Made by a program: the position numbers and the translations under genes. Positions 16,086 through 23,415 of a stretch of DNA of 35,768 nucleotides are shown piece by piece. Position 1 is the first letter of the stretch; every line of letters begins with the position of its first letter. A model generated the notes under the pieces. The model worked only from the letters and a program-made list of their open reading frames with translations. It was not told the origin of the DNA and did no database searches. Source of the stretch: a virus; IMG/VR virus record IMGVR_UViG_3300023238_000023, positions 1 through 35,768 of that record; one strand, 5' to 3'.

Positions 16086-16957
16086 CTATTGTTGAGGCAC
16101 TTTCACGTATCTCACGTCGGTATTCATCTCGGGCATATTCGGCGTTATCAGCGGCTGAGACGCAGGAGGCTCTCGAAGGGCTGAACGCGGGGATGCAGGA
16201 GCTGTATTCGCTGCTGCCGGAGGGTTACAAGATCAAGCCATTGTCGCTCTCAGTGGAAGCGCCGGCCAATCAAACGGTGAATGCGACAGAGGGATCTGCT
16301 ACATTGACGGCGGACGATTTTGCTACTGCCGACATTGGGAAGACTTTTGTTTCGAGTGCGGATCCGCTTTGGCACCGGGTGGCGGCGATCAATGCGTTTC
16401 GCGACGTTTGGCTTGGGGCGACAGGGGCCGAGGCCGGGATACTTTATCACGATTTCATTTTTGGCGACGACTACCCCTTTGTGCGGCTGGTCTCGGACCC
16501 GGTGCTCTTAGATGGGGCGCAAGCTCATCCGCTTCGGCTTTTGCAACAGAGCCAGATTGATAAACAGGAAATTGCGGGAGTGACGGCGAGTGTCGGGCGT
16601 CCTCGTTATTACTGGATCGAGCAGCAGGGAACCAGCCAAGGGTTGGATCCCATGATCGCGATCCGCCTGCTGCCAGTTCCCGATCGGGCCTACCGGATTA
16701 GGGTGCGTGCATCCTATCTTCCGCGTCGTGCTCTTTTTGCCGATATTGCCGCAAATGGAGTTTTGCCGATTCCTGATTCTTGCGTTGAGGCGTTTATCCA
16801 AATCGTGGGCGCTCACATGTCGGGTCTTAAGGGCTGGGACGCGGTGACGCCTGCGAAGGCAGAGAGCGACGCTCTGGCTGGTCGAAGTATTCCCAGCCGC
16901 CTCCCTCCTCACATGCATCTCCAAATATCCCGGGTGGGAACGCCTGCCTATTTTTAA
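16082..16957 (+). CDS. Second connector or tail-completion-like protein
   Basis: 291 aa. The N-terminal region 'AAETQEALEGLNAGMQELYSL' is arranged like that of the preceding protein (helix first, then strands), suggesting the same structural class of ring proteins between portal and tail. Later segments include 'YYWIEQQGTSQ' and 'AIRLLPVPDRAYRIRVRASY', a strand-rich part, and a C-terminal helix at about residues 230-260. The start overlaps the upstream stop by four bases. There is no recognisable catalytic motif. Assignment rests on shape and position. Confidence 0.58.
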   Translation: MTIVEALSRISRRYSSRAYSALSAAETQEALEGLNAGMQELYSLLPEGYKIKPLSLSVEAPANQTVNATEGSATLTADDFATADIGKTFVSSADPLWHRVAAINAFRDVWLGATGAEAGILYHDFIFGDDYPFVRLVSDPVLLDGAQAHPLRLLQQSQIDKQEIAGVTASVGRPRYYWIEQQGTSQGLDPMIAIRLLPVPDRAYRIRVRASYLPRRALFADIAANGVLPIPDSCVEAFIQIVGAHMSGLKGWDAVTPAKAESDALAGRSIPSRLPPHMHLQISRVGTPAYF

Positions 16958-16977
16958 TTTACTAAAATCATTACATC

Positions 16978-17490
16978 ATGAGCACATCTCCGTTTAATTC
17001 CTCCCGCACGCCCCTCCGCAACTTGCAACACCTCCTGAGCTCGTTGGTTTTTTCGGTGAGCAAAGTTTTTAATACCTTCGAGATTTGCGCTGCTCAGGTG
17101 CTTTTTAATCATAATGAGCGGATCGACACCATTGAGACGGGCCGGTTAAAGGTATCTCCTCGGGCTGCTGCTGCTGTCATTTCTACGGAAGGGAATGCAG
17201 TGTATTCCGCAGCTAATTTTGCCACCGGAGTCATTGAGCGTGATCCGAACGGATCAAATCGAGCGGACACGACTGATAGTGCCGTGAATCTGATCGCCGG
17301 CTTGGGTTTGACTGCAGATTACCAGAGTATTGATTGTCTCCTTGTTAATAAAAGCTCAGACCGTTCAGTTGGCCTTTCGGGAGGGACTGGAGTCACTCAG
17401 CAGTATGATATTAACTTTCGTGAATTACATGCGATTCGTATTAGTATTGTCCGCACAAGCGCAACTAACGTTTCCATCAGGTCGTTTTAA
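16978..17490 (+). CDS. Small structural protein, hypothetical
   Basis: 170 aa. An N-terminal helix (TPLRNLQHLLSSLVFSVSKVF) of partly hydrophobic character is followed by a beta-rich C-terminal domain with 'SVGLSGGTGVTQQYDINFRE'. It may attach to the tail by the helix and expose a small beta domain. The ATG is preceded by an A/T-rich stretch without an obvious ribosome binding site. It lies between connector-type genes and the fibre cluster. No family recognised. Confidence 0.6.
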   Translation: MSTSPFNSSRTPLRNLQHLLSSLVFSVSKVFNTFEICAAQVLFNHNERIDTIETGRLKVSPRAAAAVISTEGNAVYSAANFATGVIERDPNGSNRADTTDSAVNLIAGLGLTADYQSIDCLLVNKSSDRSVGLSGGTGVTQQYDINFRELHAIRISIVRTSATNVSIRSF

Positions 17491-17535
17491 TTAAATACTA
17501 GGAGCGCCTCAGTTTTACCAGTAATATAATAAATC

Positions 17536-17829
17536 ATGAAATCCGCAATTCCACACATTTCAACGACCGGTCGCGTTCTGACTACTACTACTGGTGATGC
17601 TTACATTAATCTCGGGGACGCTCTTGCGCACGAGGTTCAAATCATTAACCGGTCCGGCACCGAGATTGACGTGAAGACGGCCAATAGCGAAATCGCTGTT
17701 CCGATACCAAATGGAGCCGGATTGGTGCTCGGACTTTCCGCTAATCTTTCGGAGGTAGCGGTGCGACGCACTGACGGCGATAATGCTCAGGTGTTCGTTA
17801 GCTTCGTCCACCTTCGATTCACCAACTAA
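17536..17829 (+). CDS. Small beta-rich structural protein
   Basis: 97 aa, almost wholly strand-forming (HEVQIINRSGTEIDVK, then 'LVLGLSANLSEVAVRR'). The size and 'INRSGTEIDV' style suggest a small beta-sandwich, of the type used as a decoration or tail accessory protein. An AGGAG lies 31 bp before the ATG, too far to set the start, so translation may depend on another signal. No family recognised. Confidence 0.58.
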   Translation: MKSAIPHISTTGRVLTTTTGDAYINLGDALAHEVQIINRSGTEIDVKTANSEIAVPIPNGAGLVLGLSANLSEVAVRRTDGDNAQVFVSFVHLRFTN

Positions 17830-17847
17830 AAAAAGGAGACCCATAAA

Positions 17848-18204
17848 ATGAGATCACAAGGAGGATTAGGATATTCACCGGGGATTAGCTCAGGAGGTGC
17901 CCCTGCAGCTCATGCTTCGACGCATGCATCAGGTGGCAGCGACCCTATTGCTCCCGATGATTTCGGGGCCATGAGCGCTGCGCTTTCTGATTTAACTGGC
18001 GGAGAAGCTGGCTCCCTAGATGGACTGGCAACTGCTGGAGGCGCGATTGCTGAGAACTCTGTTCGGTTCGTGGTTCAAAACTTTGTGCTGTCGTCTTGGA
18101 AGCTAACGGATGACGATTCCGCAGAGAATGTCGCAGGCGGTATTATTCGTCCAGACGACTATGCAACGACTACGAATGAGTTTGTCTGGCTCCAGGTCAG
18201 CTAA
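17848..18204 (+). CDS. Tail fibre N-terminal-type protein with HASTHASGG motif
   Basis: 118 aa. Residues about 22-35 read 'HASTHASGGSDPIAPDDFGA'. The motif H-A-x-T-H-x-x-G-G-x-D-P-I is common in phage tail fibre or collar proteins at the junction between adaptor and shaft. AAAGGAG lies about ten bases ahead of the ATG. The C-terminal half is beta-rich (RFVVQNFVLSSWKL). It is followed by the long fibre-type gene. It is probably a short fibre subunit or the virion-bound part of a split fibre. Confidence 0.68.
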   Translation: MRSQGGLGYSPGISSGGAPAAHASTHASGGSDPIAPDDFGAMSAALSDLTGGEAGSLDGLATAGGAIAENSVRFVVQNFVLSSWKLTDDDSAENVAGGIIRPDDYATTTNEFVWLQVS

Positions 18205-18223
18205 CGGAAAGGGAAACACTATT

Positions 18224-19975
18224 ATGAAAATCATTACACAATATTTGGTGCTTTGGGCACTCTTAGCCGGACTGCTCTTCGGTCAAGTGGAGACGGTCAA
18301 GAAGAGTCCGGGCAATGATGAAATTACAGAGGATTTGGTAATCCCTGAAGGACGGGCTCTGACGGTCGATGGGACTCTGACGGTCAATGGCCTCGATGTT
18401 GGCAGTGTGTCGTCGCAATTCGCCGCCCGGCAAATGGCAGGCTACGGCATCAGCGACGGGGCGACGGCGAACCGTGGCGAGATCCTAACGCCGGGTGCGA
18501 TTGGGGACGTGGCTGGTTTACCAATGTCATTTCTCGCGGTCATAGACGTAGGCACATCTGACCCATCTTCAAATTCTGGCGTCATTTACATCGGAGACTC
18601 TACTTCTCCTAACTTCTCGACCGGGAGCGGGACCAGCAATGCCTCATACGCTTATATTACAACCTCGGGAGACTTGCAGATTAGAGTAAACGGGTCGTCG
18701 GGAAGTAATTATCGCAGAGTGATTTACAGGGATTTCCGCACGGCTTATTCGGGTCGCAATGGACTCCGATTGGCGATAGTTTTCCCTGAAGGGAATAGCA
18801 CCACGAGCCCCAGAATCGAGGTCGATGGGGTGGATGTTACAGGGAGTTTTGACCCCAGCACCGGTGGGGCAATTCCGAACTGGATTCCAACTGCTCTAGA
18901 AACGACCAATTACCTATGGGGGTATGAATGGTCAGGGGGCCGCAATCCCTACGTCCGCGCCATCATCGGCGCACTCAGCAGCGCCGAGTCCGAAACGTGG
19001 GGCACCACCGGCGAGCTGCCGACGTGGGCGACTAAGGCGGGTAGTGCGGTAAATCCTATCGCGAATAGCGGATTTGAAACGACTGGTTCCGAGGGGACTT
19101 CCGTTTTTGCCAATTGGTGGGGCGGCGCGAACCTCACAACATCAGCTGAAACTAGCGATCCTTACGTTGGCGCTAACTCTCTTAGGCTAACCGGAGGGGG
19201 TGCATTGTCCTCAACCCTGAACAACCATTTGAGGGCTGAGCCTTTCGGACTCGACAACTTCGGGGCTCCATGGACTCCCGGTCAATATGGCAGAGTTACT
19301 TTTGCGGCAAAACACGTTTCAGGGGGCAGTCTCTATTTCGGTAACGCTTACGTATCCCTGAAAACAGTCGCATCTGGAGACGCGAGCGGGTGGACTGAGT
19401 TTGAGTGGTCTGGGATTATTACTAGCAGCTCCGGCTATGCAGCCCCTGTTTTTGGAGCGGCATCAAGCGCGGTTTGGTTAATTGATAAAGTAGTGTTTTT
19501 GCAAGAGGGATTAATAGACGACCCATACTACCAGCCAGCCCTTGCTACCGGTGACCGTCTAGGCCGCATGTCCCGCCGCTTGCTGGGTATCACTCCGATG
19601 GTCGCGCTCGGAGTCTCTGAGGTCGTCATCAGTCACACGCTATCATGGGACGGCACCAATCACACCGCGCAATCCCTCACCGGCGGCAAAGCGTTTGAGG
19701 CGGGCTTTGTTCCGACCATGATTTCGCTCGTGCCCGACGCCGCCAGCTCCGGCGACGGTTGGACTATCGGCACCTCCGCCGATGCCGACCAATACAAGAC
19801 CGTGGCGAGCTACTCGACCGGGAAAACGATCTACACGCAGGCCGACTTCGCGAGCCGCGTTCCCGGCGGCACCGGCGCGACCAACCTCGACCTCCTCATC
19901 GATCCCGATACCGCCAATTACACCGGCAGCATCGAGGTCACCATCTACGGCAGCAACACCGCGGGATCCCCCTAA
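18224..19975 (+). CDS. Fibre-like protein with an N-terminal signal peptide
   Basis: The ATG at 18224 gives 583 aa; upstream in-frame starts overlap the previous gene and have no ribosome binding site. Residues 1-22 form a classic Sec signal (basic start, 'LVLWALLAGLLFG', small residue before QVE). Then a short strand repeat, 'GRALTVDGTLTVNGLDVG', as in fibre shafts. About residues 90-260 resemble a LamG/lectin-like fold (RIEVDGVDVTGSF). About 280-430 resemble a carbohydrate-binding module (NSGFETTGSEG...FANWWGG). The C-terminal part is distinct in base composition. It is probably a receptor- or polysaccharide-binding protein, but a signal peptide is unexpected for a virion component. Confidence 0.72.
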   Translation: MKIITQYLVLWALLAGLLFGQVETVKKSPGNDEITEDLVIPEGRALTVDGTLTVNGLDVGSVSSQFAARQMAGYGISDGATANRGEILTPGAIGDVAGLPMSFLAVIDVGTSDPSSNSGVIYIGDSTSPNFSTGSGTSNASYAYITTSGDLQIRVNGSSGSNYRRVIYRDFRTAYSGRNGLRLAIVFPEGNSTTSPRIEVDGVDVTGSFDPSTGGAIPNWIPTALETTNYLWGYEWSGGRNPYVRAIIGALSSAESETWGTTGELPTWATKAGSAVNPIANSGFETTGSEGTSVFANWWGGANLTTSAETSDPYVGANSLRLTGGGALSSTLNNHLRAEPFGLDNFGAPWTPGQYGRVTFAAKHVSGGSLYFGNAYVSLKTVASGDASGWTEFEWSGIITSSSGYAAPVFGAASSAVWLIDKVVFLQEGLIDDPYYQPALATGDRLGRMSRRLLGITPMVALGVSEVVISHTLSWDGTNHTAQSLTGGKAFEAGFVPTMISLVPDAASSGDGWTIGTSADADQYKTVASYSTGKTIYTQADFASRVPGGTGATNLDLLIDPDTANYTGSIEVTIYGSNTAGSP

Positions 19976-19988
19976 CCCCTAACCAACC

Positions 19989-20546
19989 ATGAAGCGAATC
20001 ACTTATCTTATCCTCATTGGGCTGGCGTTATCGCTTGTCCTCTCCGCTCAATCGCAATCGCGAATCGTCGAGCTCGGCAGTGATGCGCCGAGTCCATCTG
20101 CTAGGGTCACGTCTATCGATCCCGGCGCAGGGGTTATCTTCTTCGGTTGGGTTGGGGACGATGGTTTTGCCGTTGGCTCCGGCACCTATATTGCGCGATT
20201 TGCTCCGCTCACTGCCGATGCTGAGACCGGAGAATTTGCCGGTCTCACCGATGCCGAGATCGTAGCCGCCATCCTCGCCCCGGATCCTCCCGCAGCGGTG
20301 CCCGCCAGCGTGACGCCCTACCAACTTTGGCGAGCACTCAAGGCCGAGTTTGGTTTATCACGCACTGAAGTCCTGACCGCTGTAAACGCGATCACGAACG
20401 CGGACACCAAGGACGCCTACCTTACTGCCATCGAGACGCCCCAAACCTACGAACGGGCAGACCCGACGATCGTTGCACTTGGGTTGATGCTCTCTCTTTC
20501 CTCCGATGATCTCGACACGCTGTTCCGTGCGGCCGCGAGGCTCTAA
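19989..20546 (+). CDS. Secreted tail-associated protein with phage-type C-terminal domain
   Basis: 185 aa. Residues 1-23 are a Sec signal peptide (MKRITYLILIGLALSLVLSA, cleavage likely near 'AQS'). A small Gly-rich beta domain follows. The C-terminal third, from about residue 105, contains 'VTPYQLWRALKAEFGLS', then 'YERADPTIVALGLMLSL' and 'DLDTLFRAAARL'. This order (helix with a Leu-Trp/Phe-Arg pattern, 'ER.DP.V', and 'LD.LFR.A') is found at the end of many phage tail fibre or tail-tip proteins. The gene starts 13 bp after the larger signal-peptide fibre gene. Confidence 0.68.
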   Translation: MKRITYLILIGLALSLVLSAQSQSRIVELGSDAPSPSARVTSIDPGAGVIFFGWVGDDGFAVGSGTYIARFAPLTADAETGEFAGLTDAEIVAAILAPDPPAAVPASVTPYQLWRALKAEFGLSRTEVLTAVNAITNADTKDAYLTAIETPQTYERADPTIVALGLMLSLSSDDLDTLFRAAARL

Positions 20547-20551
20547 CCTCC

Positions 20552-21079
20552 ATGCGTCTCTCGCAAACAGAACTTAGATCGATCCTACTCATGGGCGGAG
20601 TGCCGTGTGTGGCACCGGGGTGGACGTTTTTTGATGCTTACTACGAGACGGTGAGCGTTGCGACGGTGCGGAAGATTCAGACTGCTTGGATGGATACGCT
20701 ACCTGATGAATTGACGACCAATCGGCGAATTGGAGGGGGGAAGTCCGTTCGGGTTCCTGTGCACACGATGGCTGGTAAGACAAACCCGGCCGATGACGAA
20801 GCCGGTGATTGCGACGATCACGGCGTGGGGCTGATGAATCACGCCAGAACGGGAAACTGGTTGAAGTCAGTACGGCTTGGCATCCCCCTTGGTGGTCTCG
20901 CAATTGGCCCAACGATTTTCTATTCGCTCCCTTCCCGAGCTAACGGCATGCGGTCCGGCAAGCATCTTCTGAATTGGGCAATCAACGGGAGTCGGCGGCT
21001 TTACTTCTGGGAGCCGGGAGACTCTGACATTGCCATTTTAACGCCCACCGAAAGGGCAACCGCAACCTGGGGATGTTGA
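20552..21079 (+). CDS. Papain/transglutaminase-like cysteine protein
   Basis: 175 aa. The pattern 'DEAGDCDDHGVGLMNHAR' places a Cys before Asp-Asp at about residue 88, at the start of a helix. A later 'GKHLLNWAINGS' supplies a His beside a strand, followed by 'LYFWEPGDSDI' with an acidic residue. This order Cys, His, Asp/Glu is that of papain-fold/transglutaminase-like enzymes, and the 'H..NW.I...L.F.EP' arrangement is one I know from phage proteins of this sort. A muralytic, amidase or cross-linking role is possible. It is first in the lysis-like cassette. No signal peptide is seen. Confidence 0.55.
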   Translation: MRLSQTELRSILLMGGVPCVAPGWTFFDAYYETVSVATVRKIQTAWMDTLPDELTTNRRIGGGKSVRVPVHTMAGKTNPADDEAGDCDDHGVGLMNHARTGNWLKSVRLGIPLGGLAIGPTIFYSLPSRANGMRSGKHLLNWAINGSRRLYFWEPGDSDIAILTPTERATATWGC

Positions 21080-21082
21080 GCG

Positions 21083-21211
21083 ATGATAAAGCGCCTTATC
21101 TTCATTTTTCTCACCCTCGCCTGCGCTGGATGTCAGACGGTCACTCCGGTGGAGCAGACCGATGAGCCCGACGTTTGGCGCAATCCTAACGCCCGATATA
21201 TTGAGCCATGA
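21083..21211 (+). CDS. 42-aa lipoprotein, possible Rz1-like outer spanin
   Basis: A very short gene with an ideal lipoprotein signal: MIKRLIFIFLTLACAGC, lipobox A-C-A-G-C or C-A-G-C with Cys17 as the lipidation site. The mature part is only 26 residues and contains three prolines, in keeping with small outer-membrane spanin subunits. It starts three bases after the previous stop and its stop overlaps the next ATG (ATGA at 21208). Assignment as spanin is inferred from size, lipobox and lysis-cassette position; a small entericidin-like lipoprotein is an alternative. Confidence 0.62.
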   Translation: MIKRLIFIFLTLACAGCQTVTPVEQTDEPDVWRNPNARYIEP

Positions 21212-21966
21212 ATCCCGACGCACTCCCATCTACCTCTGAAGTCTTTTCCATCTCGTTTCTCTCCACGTGGGGCGGTATCTTGTTTTGGATTACGATGCTT
21301 GGTCGCGCATATAAATCGACGCGCAATGGTGGAGGGTTGCGTGGTCTTTACCGCGGTCTCATTTACGGCGAAAACGTGCCGACCTCGATTGCCAAAGACT
21401 ACGAGGTTGAGTTGGCTAGGGAGAATAAGCGAAAACCGAAGGGCCCCTTTCCGATCGCCCTACTTGCCTTGTGCATCGCTTTTTTTTCAGTGGGGCCGAT
21501 TGGTTGCGCCACAAACCCCGGCAATGAACCGACTACGACCGAGCAGCGTGTTCGGCAGGTTGAGCTTATTTCTGCTGCCGTATCCGGTATTGTGCAACTT
21601 GCCGTTGCTTCCGACATTGCCAAAAATCCCGACCATCGCGCCTACTATGCTGCGGCCTCTGATGCTATCCTGATCGCCGCCGACACGGGAGTGAGTGATC
21701 CGACCTCGATTGCCGCTCTGGTCAAACGCTACACCTCCGACAGCTACGACGCGATCGCGGAGGCTTCGCTTGCGGCCGGCATGGGGCTCTACCAGTCGTT
21801 TTATTCCATTAACGTATCTAGTGCCTTGGACACAAAACCCGCGTTTAAGGTGGCCCTTGTCGCCATCGCTCAAGCAATCAACCGGGCTTCTTCTCCCGTC
21901 GCCGCGACCGAGCGACTTGCTGAACCTCCTTTTCTTCGGATTCCCGATGATCTGATCCTGCGTTAA
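21208..21966 (+). CDS. Membrane protein with an internal lipoprotein-type signal
   Basis: 252 aa. A first membrane segment at about residues 13-31 (SISFLSTWGGILFWITMLG) is followed by a basic/charged stretch of about 45 residues. A second hydrophobic segment (PFPIALLALCIAFFSVGPIGC) ends at a cysteine, near residue 101, in a lipobox-like setting (P-I-G-C). The rest, about 150 residues, is helical and Ala-rich and would be outside the cytoplasm. An in-frame TTG at 21412 with GAGG five bases ahead could start a second product with a normal lipoprotein signal. Possible holin/spanin combination or phage envelope protein; not recognised. Confidence 0.6.
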   Translation: MNPDALPSTSEVFSISFLSTWGGILFWITMLGRAYKSTRNGGGLRGLYRGLIYGENVPTSIAKDYEVELARENKRKPKGPFPIALLALCIAFFSVGPIGCATNPGNEPTTTEQRVRQVELISAAVSGIVQLAVASDIAKNPDHRAYYAAASDAILIAADTGVSDPTSIAALVKRYTSDSYDAIAEASLAAGMGLYQSFYSINVSSALDTKPAFKVALVAIAQAINRASSPVAATERLAEPPFLRIPDDLILR

Positions 21967-21967
21967 A

Positions 21968-22162
21968 ATGGGCACGATCAAAGCAGTATTCTCTTTTCTT
22001 GCCGCCTTCCTGGGCGGACGAAACGCTGCGGCCAAACGTGCCAACACGCCAGAGATGAAGGCCAACGCTCAAGCCAAGCAGGACGCTGCGATTAAGGATG
22101 CAGTGCGGACCTCCGCAAAGAAGCGAAACCTCGAACAGATCAGAAAGGACTTGGCGGAATGA
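21968..22162 (+). CDS. Small membrane-associated helical protein
   Basis: 64 aa. An N-terminal hydrophobic segment (VFSFLAAFLGG) is short for a membrane span and is followed by a long Lys/Ala/Gln-rich helix (KANAQAKQDAAIKDAV) ending in an acidic tail. It starts two bases after the previous stop and overlaps the next gene by four bases. The plan is that of a small lysis accessory or inner-membrane spanin-like protein, but no family is recognised. Confidence 0.55.
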   Translation: MGTIKAVFSFLAAFLGGRNAAAKRANTPEMKANAQAKQDAAIKDAVRTSAKKRNLEQIRKDLAE

Positions 22163-22512
22163 GAACGTTTTCAGCACTTCTTTTTGTCGTGGTCCTATCG
22201 GGCTGCGGGACTTCCCCGGTCATCCCTGATTTGGTGGCTCCTGCAGAGTTAGCCAGCTTTGATCCTGCCGATGGCGCCGAGCCTACCAGTGGCATCGTCT
22301 CCGTCGACGAGCAGGGGCTGACAATCACCACCAATGGTCGGGCACGCTACAACTCCTTGGTTGACGAATATGGGCACGAGTTTGTGCCTCGAATAAAAAA
22401 GGATTACGGCGTCTCGCCGTTGGAGGGGGGATTCTATTTTCTAAATAACGCCGGATTTGAAAAGTGGGGCATCATGGCCGAGTGGCGAAAAATGGGAAGG
22501 CAACCAAACTAA
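22159..22512 (+). CDS. Lipoprotein, lysis-cassette type
   Basis: 117 aa. A clear lipoprotein signal (MRTFSALLFVVVLSGCG) with lipobox L-S-G-C, Cys16 lipidated. The mature protein of about 100 residues has a proline-rich start, a beta-type middle and 'YGVSPLEGGFYFLNNAG' towards the end. The start overlaps the preceding stop (ATGA) and its own stop overlaps the next start (TAATG). It could be an outer spanin larger than usual or a superinfection-type lipoprotein. Not recognised. Confidence 0.6.
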   Translation: MRTFSALLFVVVLSGCGTSPVIPDLVAPAELASFDPADGAEPTSGIVSVDEQGLTITTNGRARYNSLVDEYGHEFVPRIKKDYGVSPLEGGFYFLNNAGFEKWGIMAEWRKMGRQPN

Positions 22513-22877
22513 TGACTCAACAACGCAAAGAAGAGCTAAAACAAAAAACGGTCAATGTGGTCGATTTATTCACGCGTTCTGCAGCGGTGATTGCGATGAT
22601 GCTTTCGTCGTGGATGCTATTTACGGTTAACTCTAACGAGAACGATATCGTCAAAAGTCGAGGGGAGTATATTTCGTTGAGTGCCGATGTTTTAGTGCTT
22701 GGTAAGTCGCTCGATGAAGTCAGTCGTCTGTATTATCCTATCGATGCCGCAAACAAGCACGAGGCGTGGGCGTTGCGATTGGCGGCGGATAGTCGCGACG
22801 ATCGCAGGGAGATTAAACAGCGGATGGACACGATCATCGATTTGTTGATGAACGGTCGGCGGCAGGTCTTGCCATAG
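22512..22877 (+). CDS. Single-span membrane protein with periplasmic helix
   Basis: 121 aa, starting at the ATG in TAATG that overlaps the upstream stop. A charged N-terminal part of about 20 residues precedes one membrane segment (AAVIAMMLSSWMLFTV, about residues 24-39). About 80 helical, charged residues follow, which would lie in the periplasm. That topology (N-in, coiled C-terminal domain) matches inner-membrane spanin subunits, and the preceding lipoprotein could be its partner. Holin is less likely with one span and a long outside domain. Assignment is inferred. Confidence 0.6.
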   Translation: MTQQRKEELKQKTVNVVDLFTRSAAVIAMMLSSWMLFTVNSNENDIVKSRGEYISLSADVLVLGKSLDEVSRLYYPIDAANKHEAWALRLAADSRDDRREIKQRMDTIIDLLMNGRRQVLP

Positions 22878-23019
22878 GGGATTTGGAAACGGCTGGAGAC
22901 ACCTCACCCTGTCGGGGTGGGTGGCAGGAAACGCCCTGTGGGTTTGTGGTATCCGTGTGGGTTGCCAGCGATCGAAGTCGCGCCGTAGCAATGCCCCCGG
23001 CATACGTCCAGTTCAGGGT

Positions 23020-23143
23020 TTTGAGCGCTCAGTCGGAGGCACAGGATTTACGCCTGCCGTCTGAATCACTCCGGTCCAGTCCGCTACGGTTGCGAGCCGT
23101 TTGACAAATCCGCCTGATAGGGACCTCCGACTGAGTGCTCAAA
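23020..23143. repeat. 20-bp inverted repeat with 84-bp spacer
   Basis: The arms 23020-23039 and 23124-23143 are complementary at all 20 positions, with one G-T if read as RNA. The right arm contains ACTGAGTGCTC. Chance occurrence of such a pair at this distance is very unlikely. Either it is the main stem of a structured RNA or it marks the ends of a 124-bp non-autonomous element. I see no clear target-site duplication outside the arms. Confidence 0.8.
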
Positions 23144-23415
23144 TGCTACGGTCCTCAGCTCTTGCGAGCACGTAGAATTAAGCCCGGATGGTATTAGTGT
23201 AATCAGTCCGGGCACCGTATTTACCTCAGTGGCTGTCGCTGCACGCTGCACAGGTTGCGGTTCTGGTTGTCCGCATAGTTGGCGGCATCGAGTAAAAACA
23301 GAAAACCCGAAGCGAAAACGGCGCCTCGGGCATCTGAATCTTAAGTCCACAAGAACTAAAAAAGTGTTAGCAGTCAGCACCGTTTTCGCTATGACAGCGC
23401 GATAGGAGCAGAAGA

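Noticed and set aside
7350-20546. Diversity-generating retroelement acting on a fibre gene
   Set aside because: No reverse transcriptase gene and no template/variable repeat pair was seen in the window.
22883-23104. 73-aa + strand frame in the structured region
   Set aside because: No ribosome binding site, no protein-like pattern, and it covers the hairpins. The frames on the minus strand (22692-23003, 23084-23431) are no better.
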